64,000 nt of DNA, from assembly GCF_025148125.1 (NCBI RefSeq), contig NZ_CP102267.1, positions 4,350,501-4,414,500 on the forward strand, written 5' to 3'. Below are positions 1-9,802 of the stretch, piece by piece. How positions within the stretch are numbered: the stretch's first letter is position 1; each line of letters starts with the position of its first letter. Under the pieces are notes generated by a model. The model was not told where the DNA came from. It searched no databases and worked only from the letters and a program-made list of their open reading frames with translations. This stretch comes from Blautia wexlerae DSM 19850. Lineage in GTDB: Bacteria; Bacillota; Clostridia; Lachnospirales; Lachnospiraceae. A program made the position numbers and the translations under genes.

Positions 1-2
1 AC

Positions 3-338
3 ATCCAGAACGGAGATTATCTGATTCCCGACCTGAAGCTGAGCGAACAGCCGGAGAAGCCCCTGGGCAAGTACGGCAGGATGCGGAAAGCATACCTCAA
101 GGAACACCGTCCCATCCTCTACAACCAGCTGCTGATGAGCGAGAAGCTGTATCCGCACCTGCTGGAAATCGACGAAACGGCGAACAGCCGTCTGGAACAG
201 CTGATGCCCCAGCTGACGGCAGCGGCGGGCGTGACGGAGCAGCTGAAAGCCAGCGACCCGATGCGCTGGGTGGGCCTGATGAACACCTGCAAGGCCCAGG
301 CCGAGGAGATTCTGATGGCGGAGCTTATTCACAGCTGA
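3..338 (+). CDS. TnpV-family transposon protein, 5' end outside window
   Basis: The reading frame is open from the window edge and ends at TGA 336-338. Its residues (pattern GDYLIPDL, GKYGRMRK, then a helical C-terminus ending EEILMAELIHS) match the TnpV family, and a full paralogue lies at 58,979-59,356 on the minus strand. TnpV is a small protein of unknown biochemical role found beside serine recombinases in Firmicutes elements. About 112 residues are visible out of the roughly 120 usual for the family. The next gene's coding similarity begins directly at its stop codon, which suggests that the TnpV-bearing segment was inserted into the giant gene downstream. Confidence 0.75.
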   Translation: MQNGDYLIPDLKLSEQPEKPLGKYGRMRKAYLKEHRPILYNQLLMSEKLYPHLLEIDETANSRLEQLMPQLTAAAGVTEQLKASDPMRWVGLMNTCKAQAEEILMAELIHS

Positions 339-391
339 GTTTCTTCCTCTCCGAAAACGAACAAATCCGAATCATAGATGAAGCAGAGAAT

Positions 392-3300
392 GTGAAAACA
401 TCCTCTGCTTTTTCTTTTGCACAGGCTGACATCGACCATGTGCTGCGGCTGGGCGGCAACACGGACCGCCAAAGGGAGCGTGTGGTTGCAGCCTTTGAGA
501 AGCAGAAATCCACCGCCGAAATTGCCGAGATACTGAAAACGCTCTATCACGGCGGCAACGGGATCGGCAGCGTCACCGCATGGTATGCCGAGGACGGCAT
601 CCATCTTTCCCACGGCAAAACAGCCCGTTACGACAAGTCCGCCCAGGTCATTTCCTGGGATAGCGCCGCCGAGCGTATCGGCCAGCTTTTGCAGGACGGA
701 GATTTTGCCACCAATGTGGAGCTGGCTGAGGCGGCAGGCTATGAACGCTCCCTCCTTGCGGAAAAACTTTGGCATCTGTACCACGATTTCAGCGATAAAG
801 CCAGAGAAGCCGGGTATCTGTCCTGTCTGTCCGGTATTCAGAGGACCGGGTTCCCGGAAGAAACCGCATGGCTTGCCGAGCAGCTGAACCACCCGGAGTT
901 CCGCCAGACCCTTGCGGAAGAATACGCCGCGTTCTGGACGGCATACCAGCAGGATCGGGAGTTGCTGCGCTTCCACTACCACAAACCGAGAGAGATTTGG
1001 GAAAACCTGAAAGACCTGTCCCTGCCCCGCACCACCTTTACCTCTCAGCTGACGGAAGTACCTGCGGCAAAGCAGTTTATCTCCGAGGATGAGATCGACG
1101 CCGCCATGACCAGAGGCAGCGGATTTGAGGGCGGCAAGGGACGGATTTTTACCTTTTTCCAAAATCCCCATACGGATAAGGAAAAGGTGGATTTTCTCAA
1201 AAATGAGTACGGCACTGGCGGCCACTCTCACGCCCTGTCCGGCGCTGGGGGCAGCTGGGAAGATCACGATGGAAAAGGTCTGCACTACAAAAAGGATGGC
1301 TGCCCGGATGTGCATTTCACATGGGAGAAAGCTGCCAAGCGGATTACCGATCTGATTCAAAAGGGTCGCTATCTCACCGAACAGGAACAGGCACAGTATG
1401 ACAAAATCCAGGCAGAAAAAGCGCTGGCCGAGGAAGATGCCCTGCAAGCCCAGCAGCCGACCCCGGAGATATGGGAATACAACGGGGTCAAGGAGCGTCA
1501 CCCGGATGATATGGTCCTGTATCAGATGGGCGATTTCTTTGAGCTGTACGGCGAGGATGCCAAAACCGCCGCTGCGGAGCTGAACTTCCATCTCACAACC
1601 CGCACTATTCCCGGCGGTGGCCGTGTGGAAATGTGCGGCTTTCCGGCAAACCGGCTGGAACAGGTTGTGGAACAGCTGCGGGATCAGCATGATGTGACCA
1701 TTTCCGCTGTCCCGGAGGGCGGCAAGGAGCGCCAGGAATATTCTATGCCCTCCATCGACCATGAGGCGGAACAGCACATCAATGCTCAGGAAGCAGAGTT
1801 TGGCGCAGATGTAATCAGAGTGTTCCGGGATACGGAGCCGGAACAGGCAGCCCCTACGATTCGGGAACTGCATGAGAAATACAAGCCCATCGTGATGGAA
1901 GCTGTTACCCAGGATACCAGATACCGCAACGCCTGCGGTCATAGTGATTATGAAAACGCCATGATCGAGTGTAATGCTGCTGTGCGCCGCGCTATTCTTG
2001 ATTCCCAAGATATGGAGCTGATCCGTCTGTTTTCTGATGTGCCGGAGTTTCGCCAGCGGCTGCACCGGGAAGTGGCGGACGAAACCTATCCCAAGCTCCA
2101 TGAGCTGCTGCGTCCTCTCTCTCAGGATGACATTGATGATGCCATCTGTGCATGGAACGGTGACATTCAGAGCAAACACGCTGTTGTCCGCTACATGGAG
2201 CAGCATGGGCGGGAAAAAGATACCGCCGCATGGCTGGCTCAGGAATACAGCGGCAGTGACAGCAAGAGCCTGTTTGTGATCCGCGCCGGAAGTCCAGAGG
2301 AAATTGAGCTGCCCTGGCCCAAGGTACAGCGCCGGATTGCCCAGCTCATCAAGGAGGGTCGGTTCTACACCGAAGCGGAACAGGACCGCTTTGACAACAT
2401 CGACCCCATCGCCATCCGGGAGGCGCTGGCCGAGCGCGGCATTGTGAATGGCGAGCTGGTGGACGAAGAAAAGCTGGACAATGACCCGTTCATCCAGCGT
2501 GTGATGGCGGATGTGGAGCAGATTGCCGCTGCGGAAACCGAAGCAAAACAATTTGAAGCCACTCCATACAAACATATTCATGCAGATTTGCGCGAGGTGT
2601 TGACCGGAAACGGCGGGCTGCTGGACGATCAGGAAAAAGGAACTCTCTCTCAACGCTTCCGGGACGGTGAGGACAACGCCCAAATTGCCAGCTATCTGGC
2701 TGGGACATTTACCGGAACAGCAGAAAGTATGGAACTTCAGACCGGAGAAACAGCGGACTATTTCGGTTCTACCGGTGGGTTGGAAGTCAATATCCATGAC
2801 AGGTTCCAGACAACTTTGGGAATGAGCTGGGAAGAAGCCACTGCCGTACTGCGTACCCTATATGCACTGGAACAGGATGGCTTTACCCATACTGTGCCGG
2901 AGTTGTCACTTTCTGATGCCGAATATGCCCGTCGCAACCTCATTCCCGGCGAGACCACCTTTGCATTGGATGGGCGCACTTTCCGGGTCAGCAAGCTGGA
3001 GCCGGATATTGGCCGGGTGGAACTTCAAGATGTGACCTTTGCCAATGCGGTGGGATTCCCCATCTTCCGGGTGGAGCCGATTTCAGTGATCCGTCAGCAT
3101 TTGGAGCAGGAATCAGAGCCGCCCACGTCTGCCACAGAGCCAGAAAAAACTCTGGATGAAGTGCTGGACGAACATCCCATTTCTATCCAAGTCAACGGTG
3201 AGTGGCAGACTTTTCCCAATGCCAGAGCCGCCGAGGAAGCCTCTTATGAGGAATACAAGGCCAATCTGCGCCGCACCGCCGAGAATTTCCGTATTACCGA

Positions 3301-6300
3301 CGATCACCTGGGCGAAGGCGGCCCCAAGGCCAAGTTCCAGGCCAATATCGCAGCAATCAAGCTGCTGAAATATCTGGAAGAAACCACCGGGCAGGCAACG
3401 CCGGAGCAGCAGGAAATCCTATCCCGGTATGTGGGCTGGGGCGGTCTTGCCGATGCCTTTGACCCCGACAAACCCGCATGGGCTGTGGAATATGCTCAGC
3501 TGAAGGGGCTGCTGACCCCGGAGGAATACGCTGCCGCCAGAGGTTCCACCCTCAACGCGCACTACACCAGCCCTACGGTCATCAAGGCGATTTACGAGGC
3601 TGTGGGCCGCATGGGATTTGAGACCGGCAACGTCCTGGAGCCGTCCTGCGGTGTGGGCAACTTCTTCGGTATGCTGCCGGAGGAAATGCGAAACAGCCGT
3701 CTGTATGGCGTGGAGCTGGATTCCATCAGCGGACGGATTGCAAAACAGCTCTATCCCAAGGCCGACATCACCGTGGCTGGGTTTGAAACCACCGACAGGC
3801 GGGATTTCTATGACCTTGCCATTGGTAATGTGCCTTTCGGCCAGTATCAGGTTCGGGATAAAGTCTATGACAAGCTGAATTTCAGCATTCACAACTACTT
3901 TTTTGCCAAAGCACTCGACCAGGTGCGCCCCGGCGGCGTGGTGGCCTTTGTCACCAGCCGCTATACGATGGATGCCAAGGATTCCACCGTGCGCCGGTAT
4001 CTTGCCCAGCGCGCCGAGCTGCTGGGAGCCATCCGTCTGCCCAATGACGCTTTCAAGAAAAACGCTGGTGCCGAGGTGGTTTCAGACATCATTTTCCTGC
4101 AAAAGCGGGACCGCCCACTGGACATCGTACCGGAATGGACGCAGACCGGACAGACTGAGGATGGATTTGCCATTAACCGCTATTTCCTGGACCACCCGGA
4201 AATGGTGTTGGGCCGACAGGAGCCGGAAAGCACCGCTCACGGCATGGACTACACTGTAAACCCCATTGAGGGCCTGGAACTTTCCGACCAGCTGCACGAT
4301 GCGGTGAAGTATATTCGCGGCACTTATCAGGAAGCCGATCTGCCGGAGCTGGGCGAGGGCGAAGCCATCGACACCTCCATCCCCGCCGATCCCAATGTGA
4401 AAAACTACTCCTATACCGTCGTGGACGGCGCTGTATATTTCCGTGAAAATAGCCGCATGGTACGCCCAGACCTGAACGCCACCGCCGAGACCCGTGTGAA
4501 AGGGCTGGTGGGCCTGCGGGAATGTGTCCAGCAGCTCATTGACCTGCAAATGGACGCTGCCACACCGGACAGCGCCATCCGGGACAAACAGGCTGAACTG
4601 AACCGGCTCTATGACAGCTTTTCCGCAAAATACGGTCTTATCAATGACCGGGCGAACCGGCTGGCCTTTGCTGATGATTCCAGCTACTATCTGCTCTGCG
4701 CACTGGAAGTCATTGACGAGGACGGCAAGCTGGAGCGCAAGGCGGATATGTTCACCAAGCGTACCATCAAGCCCCACAAGGCGGTGGAAACCGTTGATAC
4801 CGCCAGTGAAGCCCTTGCTGTCTCCATCGCGGAGCGAGCCTGTGTGGATATGGCGTATATGTCGGAGCTGACTGGCAAGGCCAGCGACGAACTGGCCGCC
4901 GAGCTGCAAGGCGTGATCTTCCGTGTACCGGGACAGGTGGAGAAAGACGGCACACCCCATTATGTGACCGCCGACGAATACCTGTCCGGCAATGTGCGGC
5001 GCAAACTACGTCAGGCACAGCGGGCCGCACAGCAGGACCTTTCCTTTGCAGTCAATGTGGAGGCCCTTACCGCTGCCCAGCCCAAAGATCTGGATGCGTC
5101 GGAGATTGAGGTGCGTCTGGGCGCAACCTGGATTGACAAAGAGTACATCCAGCAGTTTATGTATGAGACCTTCGACACGCCGTTTTATCTCCAGCGCAAT
5201 ATCGAAGTCAACTATTCTTCTTTCACCGCTGAGTGGCAAATCACCGGCAAAAGCTCTGTAAGCCAGAACAATGTGGCAGCCTATACTACCTACGGAACCA
5301 GCCGTGCCAATGCCTACAAAATTTTGGAGGATTCCTTAAACCTGCGGGATGTTCGTATCTACGACACCGTGGAGGACGCAGACGGCAAAGAGCGCCGGGT
5401 GCTGAACGCCAAAGAAACCACGCTGGCAGCACAAAAGCAGCAGGCCATCCGGGACGCTTTCAAAGACTGGATTTGGAAAGACCCGTACCGCCGCCAAGCT
5501 CTGGTCCGCCAGTACAACGAGGAAATGAACTCCACCCGTCCCCGTGAATACGATGGCGGACACATTACTTTCGGCGGCATGAACCCGGCCATCACCTTGC
5601 GGGAACACCAGAAAAACGCTATCGCTCATGTGCTGTACGGCGGCAATACGCTGCTGGCGCACGAGGTAGGCGCTGGCAAAACCTTTGAAATGGTGGCTGC
5701 CGCCATGGAGAGTAAGCGCCTGGGCTTGTGTCAGAAGTCCCTCTTTGTGGTGCCGAACCATCTGACCGAACAATGGGCGTCGGAGTTTCTGCGGCTCTAT
5801 CCCTCCGCCAAAATCCTGGTCACGACCAAAAAGGACTTTGAGACCCACAACCGCAAGAAGTTCTGCGCCCGGATTGCCACCGGTGACTATGACGCTATCA
5901 TCATGGGCCATTCCCAGTTCGAGAAAATCCCCATCAGCCGAGAGCGTCAGGAACGGCTCCTTCAGGAGCAGATCGACGAGATCACCGAGGGCATTGCCGA
6001 GGTGAAGTACAGCGGCGGTGAGCGTTTCACGGTCAAGCAGTTGGAACGCACCAAGAAGTCCCTGGAAGCCCGGCTGGAGAAATTGCAGGCCGAGAGCCGC
6101 AAGGACGATGTGGTGACATTCGAGCAGCTGGGCGTGGATCGGCTGTTCGTGGACGAGGCACACAACTACAAAAACTTGTTTTTATACACCAAAATGCGGA
6201 ATGTGGCAGGTCTCTCCACCAGCGATGCCCAAAAGTCCAGCGATATGTTTGCGAAGTGTCGCTATATGGACGAGATCACCGGCAACCGAGGGGTTATCTT

Positions 6301-8194
6301 TGCCACCGGCACTCCGGTCAGCAACTCCATGACTGAGCTTTACACCATGCAGCGGTATCTCCAGTATGACCGCCTGCAAGAACTGAACATGACCCATTTC
6401 GATTGCTGGGCCAGCCGTTTCGGAGAAACCGTCACGGCGCTAGAACTGGCTCCGGAGGGAACCGGCTATCGGGCGCGCACCCGATTCTCCAAGTTTTTCA
6501 ATCTGCCGGAGCTGATGAACCTGTTCAAAGAGGTGGCGGACATCAAAACCGCCGACCAGCTGAACCTGCCCACCCCGGAGGTAGAATATCACAACATTGT
6601 GGCCCAGCCTACCGAACACCAGAAAGAGATGGTGAAAGCACTCTCCGAGCGCGCTTCCGAAGTACACAGAGGCAGTGTGGACCCGTCGGTAGATAATATG
6701 CTCAAAATCACCTCGGATGGTCGCAAGCTGGGACTGGACCAGCGTATCATCAACCAACTGCTCCCCGATGAACCGGGAACCAAGGTCAATCAGTGCGTGG
6801 ACAACATCATGCAGATCTGGCAGGATGGGGACGCGGATAAATTGACCCAGCTGGTGTTCTGCGACATTTCCACGCCCCAGGCAGCCCCATCCAAAAAGGC
6901 AGCCAAACAGCTGGACAATCCGCTGCTTCACGGGTTGGAAGAAGCAATCCCACTGGATGAGCCGGAGCCTGCTTTTACCATCTATGAGGACATCCGCCAG
7001 AAGCTCATCGCCCAGGGGATGCCTGCCGAGCAGATCGCCTTTATCCACGAAGCCAATACAGAGGTACGGAAAAAGGAACTGTTCTCCAAGGTCCGCACCG
7101 GGCAGGTGCGTGTCCTATTAGGAAGCACTGCCAAAATGGGCGCTGGAACCAATGTGCAGGACCGCCTTGTGGCGCTCCATGATTTGGACTGCCCGTGGCG
7201 GCCCGGAGACCTTGCCCAGCGAAAAGGACGCATTGAGCGACAGGGCAACAAAAACCCCTTGGTCCATGTGTACCGCTATGTCACGGAGGGAACTTTTGAC
7301 GCTTATCTCTGGCAGACGGTGGAGAACAAACAGAAATTCATCAGCCAGATTATGACCAGCAAAAGCCCGGTTCGTTCCTGCGATGATGTGGACGAAACGG
7401 CGCTTTCCTTTGCCGAGATTAAGGCCCTGTGTGCCGGAGACCCCCGTATCAAGGAGCGCATGGATTTGGATGTGGAGGTTGCCAAGCTGAAGCTGATGAA
7501 AGCCGACCACCAGAGCAAGCAGTACCGTCTGGAGGACCAGCTGCTCAAATACTTCCCGCAGGAAATTGAAACCAACAAGGGGTATATCCAGGGCTTTGAA
7601 GCCGATTTGGAAACACTGGCTGCCCACCCACACCCAGAGGACAGCTTTGCCGGTATGGAAATCCGGGGCGATGTGCTGACCGACAAAGAAAATGCCGGTG
7701 CAGCCCTGCTGGATGCCTATAAGGAGGTCAAAACCTCCGATCCGGTGCAGATCGGCAGTTACCGGGGATTCACTATGTCGGTGGAATTTCAAGCGTGGAA
7801 ACAGGAATATACGCTCCTGCTGAAAGGGCAAATGACCCATCGGGCAACCCTGGGTACAGACCCACGCGGCAACCTAACCCGTATCGACAATGCACTGGCG
7901 CAAATGCCCCAGCGTCTGGAAGCGGTCAAAAACCAGCTGGAGAACCTTTACCAGCAGCAGGCCGCAGCCAAGGAGGAAGTAGGAAAGCCTTTCCCCTTTG
8001 AGGACAATCTGCGGGTCAAGTCCGCCCGTCTGGTGGAACTGGACACGCTGCTGAACATTGACGGCAAAGGACAATCTACGCCGGAAACCGTAGTTGCCAA
8101 AAGCACGCGGCCTTCGGTGCTGGACAGCTTGAAGCGCCCGGTGCCGCCCCGCAGCCCTGAAAAGAAACCGAAACAACACGAGGAGGTACGATAA
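392..8194 (+). CDS. Giant DNA methyltransferase/SNF2-type helicase protein, probably 5'-truncated
   Basis: This 2600-residue protein is of the large polyvalent type carried by Firmicutes ICEs and is thought to act on transferred DNA. The N-terminal third holds repeated modules of the form IDxALxxGxGFxxGKxRI. At about 360-450 there is a segment like MutS domain I (MVLYQMGDFFELYGEDA). An N6-adenine methyltransferase follows, with motif I EPSCGVGNFFG at about 1083 and GNVPFG near 1143 in the motif IV position. The C-terminal half is a superfamily 2 helicase: Walker A HEVGAGKT near 1758, DEAH at 1921, FATGTP, and QRKGRIERQGN near 2276. The listed start is a GTG with no clear ribosome site. The same frame stays open upstream to base 2 and already looks family-like from about 332 (QLSFF...EAEN), so the true start has probably been lost. 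AGGAGG for the next gene lies inside its last codons. Confidence 0.8.
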   Translation: MKTSSAFSFAQADIDHVLRLGGNTDRQRERVVAAFEKQKSTAEIAEILKTLYHGGNGIGSVTAWYAEDGIHLSHGKTARYDKSAQVISWDSAAERIGQLLQDGDFATNVELAEAAGYERSLLAEKLWHLYHDFSDKAREAGYLSCLSGIQRTGFPEETAWLAEQLNHPEFRQTLAEEYAAFWTAYQQDRELLRFHYHKPREIWENLKDLSLPRTTFTSQLTEVPAAKQFISEDEIDAAMTRGSGFEGGKGRIFTFFQNPHTDKEKVDFLKNEYGTGGHSHALSGAGGSWEDHDGKGLHYKKDGCPDVHFTWEKAAKRITDLIQKGRYLTEQEQAQYDKIQAEKALAEEDALQAQQPTPEIWEYNGVKERHPDDMVLYQMGDFFELYGEDAKTAAAELNFHLTTRTIPGGGRVEMCGFPANRLEQVVEQLRDQHDVTISAVPEGGKERQEYSMPSIDHEAEQHINAQEAEFGADVIRVFRDTEPEQAAPTIRELHEKYKPIVMEAVTQDTRYRNACGHSDYENAMIECNAAVRRAILDSQDMELIRLFSDVPEFRQRLHREVADETYPKLHELLRPLSQDDIDDAICAWNGDIQSKHAVVRYMEQHGREKDTAAWLAQEYSGSDSKSLFVIRAGSPEEIELPWPKVQRRIAQLIKEGRFYTEAEQDRFDNIDPIAIREALAERGIVNGELVDEEKLDNDPFIQRVMADVEQIAAAETEAKQFEATPYKHIHADLREVLTGNGGLLDDQEKGTLSQRFRDGEDNAQIASYLAGTFTGTAESMELQTGETADYFGSTGGLEVNIHDRFQTTLGMSWEEATAVLRTLYALEQDGFTHTVPELSLSDAEYARRNLIPGETTFALDGRTFRVSKLEPDIGRVELQDVTFANAVGFPIFRVEPISVIRQHLEQESEPPTSATEPEKTLDEVLDEHPISIQVNGEWQTFPNARAAEEASYEEYKANLRRTAENFRITDDHLGEGGPKAKFQANIAAIKLLKYLEETTGQATPEQQEILSRYVGWGGLADAFDPDKPAWAVEYAQLKGLLTPEEYAAARGSTLNAHYTSPTVIKAIYEAVGRMGFETGNVLEPSCGVGNFFGMLPEEMRNSRLYGVELDSISGRIAKQLYPKADITVAGFETTDRRDFYDLAIGNVPFGQYQVRDKVYDKLNFSIHNYFFAKALDQVRPGGVVAFVTSRYTMDAKDSTVRRYLAQRAELLGAIRLPNDAFKKNAGAEVVSDIIFLQKRDRPLDIVPEWTQTGQTEDGFAINRYFLDHPEMVLGRQEPESTAHGMDYTVNPIEGLELSDQLHDAVKYIRGTYQEADLPELGEGEAIDTSIPADPNVKNYSYTVVDGAVYFRENSRMVRPDLNATAETRVKGLVGLRECVQQLIDLQMDAATPDSAIRDKQAELNRLYDSFSAKYGLINDRANRLAFADDSSYYLLCALEVIDEDGKLERKADMFTKRTIKPHKAVETVDTASEALAVSIAERACVDMAYMSELTGKASDELAAELQGVIFRVPGQVEKDGTPHYVTADEYLSGNVRRKLRQAQRAAQQDLSFAVNVEALTAAQPKDLDASEIEVRLGATWIDKEYIQQFMYETFDTPFYLQRNIEVNYSSFTAEWQITGKSSVSQNNVAAYTTYGTSRANAYKILEDSLNLRDVRIYDTVEDADGKERRVLNAKETTLAAQKQQAIRDAFKDWIWKDPYRRQALVRQYNEEMNSTRPREYDGGHITFGGMNPAITLREHQKNAIAHVLYGGNTLLAHEVGAGKTFEMVAAAMESKRLGLCQKSLFVVPNHLTEQWASEFLRLYPSAKILVTTKKDFETHNRKKFCARIATGDYDAIIMGHSQFEKIPISRERQERLLQEQIDEITEGIAEVKYSGGERFTVKQLERTKKSLEARLEKLQAESRKDDVVTFEQLGVDRLFVDEAHNYKNLFLYTKMRNVAGLSTSDAQKSSDMFAKCRYMDEITGNRGVIFATGTPVSNSMTELYTMQRYLQYDRLQELNMTHFDCWASRFGETVTALELAPEGTGYRARTRFSKFFNLPELMNLFKEVADIKTADQLNLPTPEVEYHNIVAQPTEHQKEMVKALSERASEVHRGSVDPSVDNMLKITSDGRKLGLDQRIINQLLPDEPGTKVNQCVDNIMQIWQDGDADKLTQLVFCDISTPQAAPSKKAAKQLDNPLLHGLEEAIPLDEPEPAFTIYEDIRQKLIAQGMPAEQIAFIHEANTEVRKKELFSKVRTGQVRVLLGSTAKMGAGTNVQDRLVALHDLDCPWRPGDLAQRKGRIERQGNKNPLVHVYRYVTEGTFDAYLWQTVENKQKFISQIMTSKSPVRSCDDVDETALSFAEIKALCAGDPRIKERMDLDVEVAKLKLMKADHQSKQYRLEDQLLKYFPQEIETNKGYIQGFEADLETLAAHPHPEDSFAGMEIRGDVLTDKENAGAALLDAYKEVKTSDPVQIGSYRGFTMSVEFQAWKQEYTLLLKGQMTHRATLGTDPRGNLTRIDNALAQMPQRLEAVKNQLENLYQQQAAAKEEVGKPFPFEDNLRVKSARLVELDTLLNIDGKGQSTPETVVAKSTRPSVLDSLKRPVPPRSPEKKPKQHEEVR

Positions 8195-8195
8195 C

Positions 8196-9002
8196 ATGAA
8201 TACCAACGATCTGAATACGGCTCTCTATGAAAAGATGGCCGCTGAACAGGACAACTACCGGGACTGGCTGAAAAGCCAGCCCCCGGAGGAAATCCTGCAC
8301 CACACCTATGAGTACACGGTCCGGGAGGACATTGTGATGGCGATGGAGCAGCTGGAGCTGACCGACGCACAGGCCCAGGCGCTTTTGGATTCTCCCTCGC
8401 CGCTGGCGGATGTGTACCGTTACTTTGAAAAGCTGGAGACCGGCTACATGGATGTGATCCGGGACAGCATTGAAAACCGGGCGGATGATGTGTGCAGGGC
8501 GCAGGAAGAATTACGGACTGCCCCTCTCTACCCCCATTCTGCCGCCTATGCGTCCGAGCATGGAGAGATGGCACAATATAACCGTTCTTATCAGGCAAAC
8601 AGCGCCTGCAAAGAAGCCATTGAACAGGCCATCAGCGCTCACTATGCAGAGAACCGGCTGGATACGGAGGCGGCGGTCAAAGATGTGCTGGAAAAGTTCG
8701 GGACGGAACGGGTACAGTTTATTCTTGCCAACACCATCCAGCACAAGAACCATGACGGGCGTATCTCTCAGGACAATAAAGCCTGGGCAAAAACCATTCC
8801 CATGCCGGAGGACAGCGGCGCTTCCCGCCACTGTGTCTATCTGGTTGTGGATGGGGTCAATCCCGGTCTGACCGATCTGTTTATCAGGCAGGCCAGAAAA
8901 ACTATGCAGGAACAGCAGAAAAGCTCTGTCCTGCAAAAACTCAGACAGGAACCGCCTGTCCGCAAGCCTGCCGCCCCGAAGAAACGGGAGCCGGAGCGAT
9001 GA
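8196..9002 (+). CDS. DUF3848/DUF3849 domain protein
   Basis: The protein has 268 residues. The N-terminal half (LYEKMAAEQDNYRDWL, PPEEILHHTYEYTVREDI) is DUF3848-like. The middle (PLYPHSAAYASEHGE, then CKEAIEQAI) is DUF3849-like. The C-terminus is basic and proline-rich. The function is unknown, but these domains recur next to the giant helicase and MobC in ICEs. The ATG follows AGGAGG (8181-8186) by nine bases, and the gene starts two bases after the giant's stop. It overlaps mobC by four bases, so giant, DUF3848/3849 and mobC are translationally coupled. Confidence 0.75.
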   Translation: MNTNDLNTALYEKMAAEQDNYRDWLKSQPPEEILHHTYEYTVREDIVMAMEQLELTDAQAQALLDSPSPLADVYRYFEKLETGYMDVIRDSIENRADDVCRAQEELRTAPLYPHSAAYASEHGEMAQYNRSYQANSACKEAIEQAISAHYAENRLDTEAAVKDVLEKFGTERVQFILANTIQHKNHDGRISQDNKAWAKTIPMPEDSGASRHCVYLVVDGVNPGLTDLFIRQARKTMQEQQKSSVLQKLRQEPPVRKPAAPKKREPER

Positions 9003-9343
9003 GCAGCCAAAAGCGCAAGCGGGATGTGCCGGTTCTGTTTTGGGTATCCGCTGATGAAATGGAGTTGATTCAACAGAAAATGGCGCAGTTTGGGACAAAA
9101 AACCTGAGCGCCTATCTGCGGAAAATGGCTGTGGACGGCTATGTGGTGCAGCTGGATTTGCCGGAACTGAAGGAACTGGTATCCCTGCTGCGCCGGAGCA
9201 GCAACAACTTGAACCAGCTGACCCGCAAGGTGCATGAGACCGGGCGTATCTACGATGCCGATCTGGAGGATATATCCCAGCGGCAAGAACAGTTATGGGA
9301 CGGCGTTAAGGAGATACTGACCCGGCTCTCCAAACTTTCGTAA
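8999..9343 (+). CDS. mobC: MobC-family relaxosome accessory protein
   Basis: The protein has 114 residues. The N-terminus is basic (KRKRDVPVLFWVSADEM), followed by a ribbon-helix-helix-like region (LIQQKMAQFGTKNLSAYLRKMA) and the typical MobC stretch LLRRSSNNLNQLTRKVHETG. MobC proteins bind oriT and help the relaxase open it. The ATGA overlap with the gene before indicates coupling. The MOBP relaxase that would partner it lies 2.4 kb downstream at 11,731, separated by accessory genes. A strong terminator follows at 9364. Confidence 0.82.
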   Translation: MSSQKRKRDVPVLFWVSADEMELIQQKMAQFGTKNLSAYLRKMAVDGYVVQLDLPELKELVSLLRRSSNNLNQLTRKVHETGRIYDADLEDISQRQEQLWDGVKEILTRLSKLS

Positions 9344-9363
9344 CAGGAACAGTTACCCCATCT

Positions 9364-9417
9364 GCGGAGGGAGGAACGGCGTTCTTTTCGCCGCGCCTTC
9401 CTCCGCTTTTTCTTTTT
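9364..9417 (+). terminator. Intrinsic terminator after mobC
   Basis: A GC-rich hairpin (left arm GCGGAGGGAGGAACGGCG, right arm beginning CGCCG and ending CTCCGC) is followed by TTTTTCTTTTT. It closes the giant-mobC transcript. Confidence 0.85.
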
Positions 9418-9496
9418 GCCCGTATCCTTGCCTTTTGGCTGTACCGGCAGGATAATATGAGTAGAAAACAGATTGCTGCAAAGGAGTTGAAGATAG

Positions 9497-9802
9497 ATGA
9501 AAACCTTTGAAAAAGTGCTGGAGATATTTCAAGATTATCTGTCCTGTGATCTGGAGGAAGAAGTTCTTCCTTGCAGGAATGGGTATCTCCGCGTAACGTG
9601 GAATGGGGATTCCCGCTATTGTGTGGACGGACTTCTCAGCCGGACACCGGATGAGCTGTTTGAAGTGCTGCTTTCCGATTACAGCAGCTACGAGGTGATG
9701 AAGCGGACCAAAGGCCGCCGGGAAGCAACGGAAGAAGATGAAAGACAGGCGGAAATTCTCTGCCAGAGCTTTCGGAAACAATGGGAGGAGGAAGAAACAT
9801 GA
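9497..9802 (+). CDS. Small acidic ICE protein, unknown function
   Basis: The protein has 101 residues and no family that I recognise with confidence. It has a predicted mixed fold (ERVLEIFQDYLSCDLEEEVL, then a beta-like stretch) and a charged C-terminal helix ending KQWEEEET. AAGGAG lies nine bases before the ATG. It overlaps the next gene by four bases (ATGA), so the two are coupled. The context is ICE accessory genes between mobC and the nuclease cassette. Confidence 0.55.
   Translation: MKTFEKVLEIFQDYLSCDLEEEVLPCRNGYLRVTWNGDSRYCVDGLLSRTPDELFEVLLSDYSSYEVMKRTKGRREATEEDERQAEILCQSFRKQWEEEET

Noticed and set aside
329..2797. 822-codon minus-strand ORF opposite the giant gene
   Set aside because: It is a shadow of the strongly coding plus strand, with low-complexity composition, no ribosome site and no family features.
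4082..4960. 292-codon minus-strand ORF within the giant gene
   Set aside because: It lies opposite conserved methyltransferase-linker coding sequence and has no initiation signal.
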